IMG/VR virus record: IMGVR_UViG_3300042806_000334
Coordinates: 1-59,811 of that record
Direction: 5' to 3' (one strand)
DNA from: a virus
Length of the DNA: 59,811 nt
Numbering within the stretch: the stretch's first letter is position 1; each line of letters opens with the position of its first letter. Below, piece by piece: positions 59,335 through 59,811 of this stretch. The position numbers and the translations under genes were made by a program. The notes beneath the pieces were generated by a model. The model made no database searches. It saw only the letters and a program-made list of their open reading frames with translations, and was not told where the DNA came from.

Positions 59335-59811
59335 ATGGAAAAAGAAGAAAGAAAATATCTAACTGAAGAAGAAAAAAACACAGTGGGAAGAGAATGTTGT
59401 AGTTGTGGTTCAACAGTTAATATTCATTATCATCACATAGTTCCAACTTCTTTAGGGGGTTCTAATAGAATATCTAATTTTGCATGTGTATGTATTGAAT
59501 GTCACGGGTTAATACACCACCAAAAAAAGCATTTTTTTAAAAATCAAGTAAAAGGAATAGAAGAAGCCAAAAAAGGGGGTAAATATACAGGAAGAAAACC
59601 AAAACAAATTGATGAAGTTAAATTTTTAGCTATGTGCGAAGAATGGCAAAACAAAAAAAGAACGGCAACAAGCATTATGAAAGAGTTTAACATTAAAGGT
59701 AATACTTTTTATAGGTGGATTAATCAATATAATGAAAAAAATCCCGAAAAAAAGATGGTGGTTAAAAAGCAAAGCCCAAAACTAAAAAGTGCTAACAAAA
59801 GACCTCATATT
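59335..59811 (+). CDS. HNH endonuclease with resolvase-type helix-turn-helix, 3' end outside window
   Basis: 159 codons to the window edge, no stop. ECCSCGST and CVCIECHGLIHH supply two zinc-binding Cys pairs around the HNH core with HYHHIVP and GGSNRISN. From about residue 85, GRKPKQIDEVKFLAMCEEW and KEFNIKGNTFYRWINQY resemble the C-terminal helix-turn-helix of serine resolvases. This combination suggests a free-standing homing endonuclease with an added DNA-binding module. The C terminus is cut by the window. Confidence 0.8.
   Translation, partial: MEKEERKYLTEEEKNTVGRECCSCGSTVNIHYHHIVPTSLGGSNRISNFACVCIECHGLIHHQKKHFFKNQVKGIEEAKKGGKYTGRKPKQIDEVKFLAMCEEWQNKKRTATSIMKEFNIKGNTFYRWINQYNEKNPEKKMVVKKQSPKLKSANKRPHI

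Noticed and set aside
1-59811. CRISPR array, integrase, attachment site or insertion sequence
   Set aside because: No regularly spaced repeats, no tyrosine or large serine integrase, and no terminal inverted repeats with transposase were seen.

Overview
The window is a continuous stretch of a large, AT-rich, double-stranded DNA phage with a contractile tail (myovirus morphology). Every supportable gene is on the + strand and genes are tightly packed. The tail module has T4-type components: sheath, gp19-like tube, tape measure, gp53-, gp27- and gp5-like hub/spike parts, gp25, gp6-like wedge and fibres. Strong AGGAG ribosome sites, TTGACA-N17-TATAAT promoters with TGn extensions, a RecU-like resolvase, a possible DnaD-like initiator and a DnaN-type clamp point to a low-GC Gram-positive (Bacillota or Mollicutes-like) host. 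This is inference; the host is not identified. Internal genes stay open with TGA read as stop, so the code is standard. Terminase, portal, major capsid protein and endolysin are not seen and presumably lie outside. No integrase, repressor or CRISPR array was found.

Layout: 1-8.4 kb holds large acidic or lysine-rich mosaic proteins, probably head-internal or virion cargo. They share a recurring VDLE/IELE junction motif and include a nucleotidyltransferase-fold domain. 8.5-13.6 kb holds head-tail connector and neck genes. 13.7-33 kb is the tail, baseplate and fibre module. 33-36.5 kb holds thioredoxin and an aerobic ribonucleotide reductase whose ATP-cone sits on the beta subunit. 36.5-43.6 kb holds an SNF2-type helicase, a caspase-like unknown, a structured intergenic RNA with two strong promoters, a possible phage sigma factor and a possible replication initiator. 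43.6-44.1 kb has three tRNA genes around a small membrane-protein gene. 44.2-57.8 kb is the replication and recombination module: helicase loader, DnaB helicase, primase, SSB, family A DNA polymerase in pieces, sliding clamp, RecU-like and PD-(D/E)XK nucleases, and RecA/UvsX. 57.8-58.2 kb encodes a complete tmRNA and a tRNA-Glu. The window ends in an HD hydrolase, an unknown gene and a truncated HNH endonuclease.

Three promoter-like classes recur and suggest a temporal programme. Class 1 has TTGACA, a 17-nt spacer and TGnTATAAT; it precedes the structured RNA and several regulatory or unknown genes. Class 2 is (A)GTTGTATAATA, usually without a -35; it precedes mostly nucleotide-metabolism and replication genes. 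Class 3 is GCTAAATTA(T/G)ATGA; it precedes virion gene blocks, the structured RNA and the homing endonuclease. The possible sigma factor at 41230 could link early to later transcription.

The strongest items for follow-up are these. (a) The DNA polymerase is interrupted by a GIY-YIG endonuclease gene and, separately, by an 8-nt insertion exactly in catalytic motif A, flanked by matching TCG codons. (b) The tmRNA has all expected pseudoknots and the G3-U70 pair, but its 24-residue tag ends in MALSY instead of LAA. (c) An RNA of about 265 nt with at least seven local hairpins has no assigned family. (d) The class 3 motif forms a putative late regulon.
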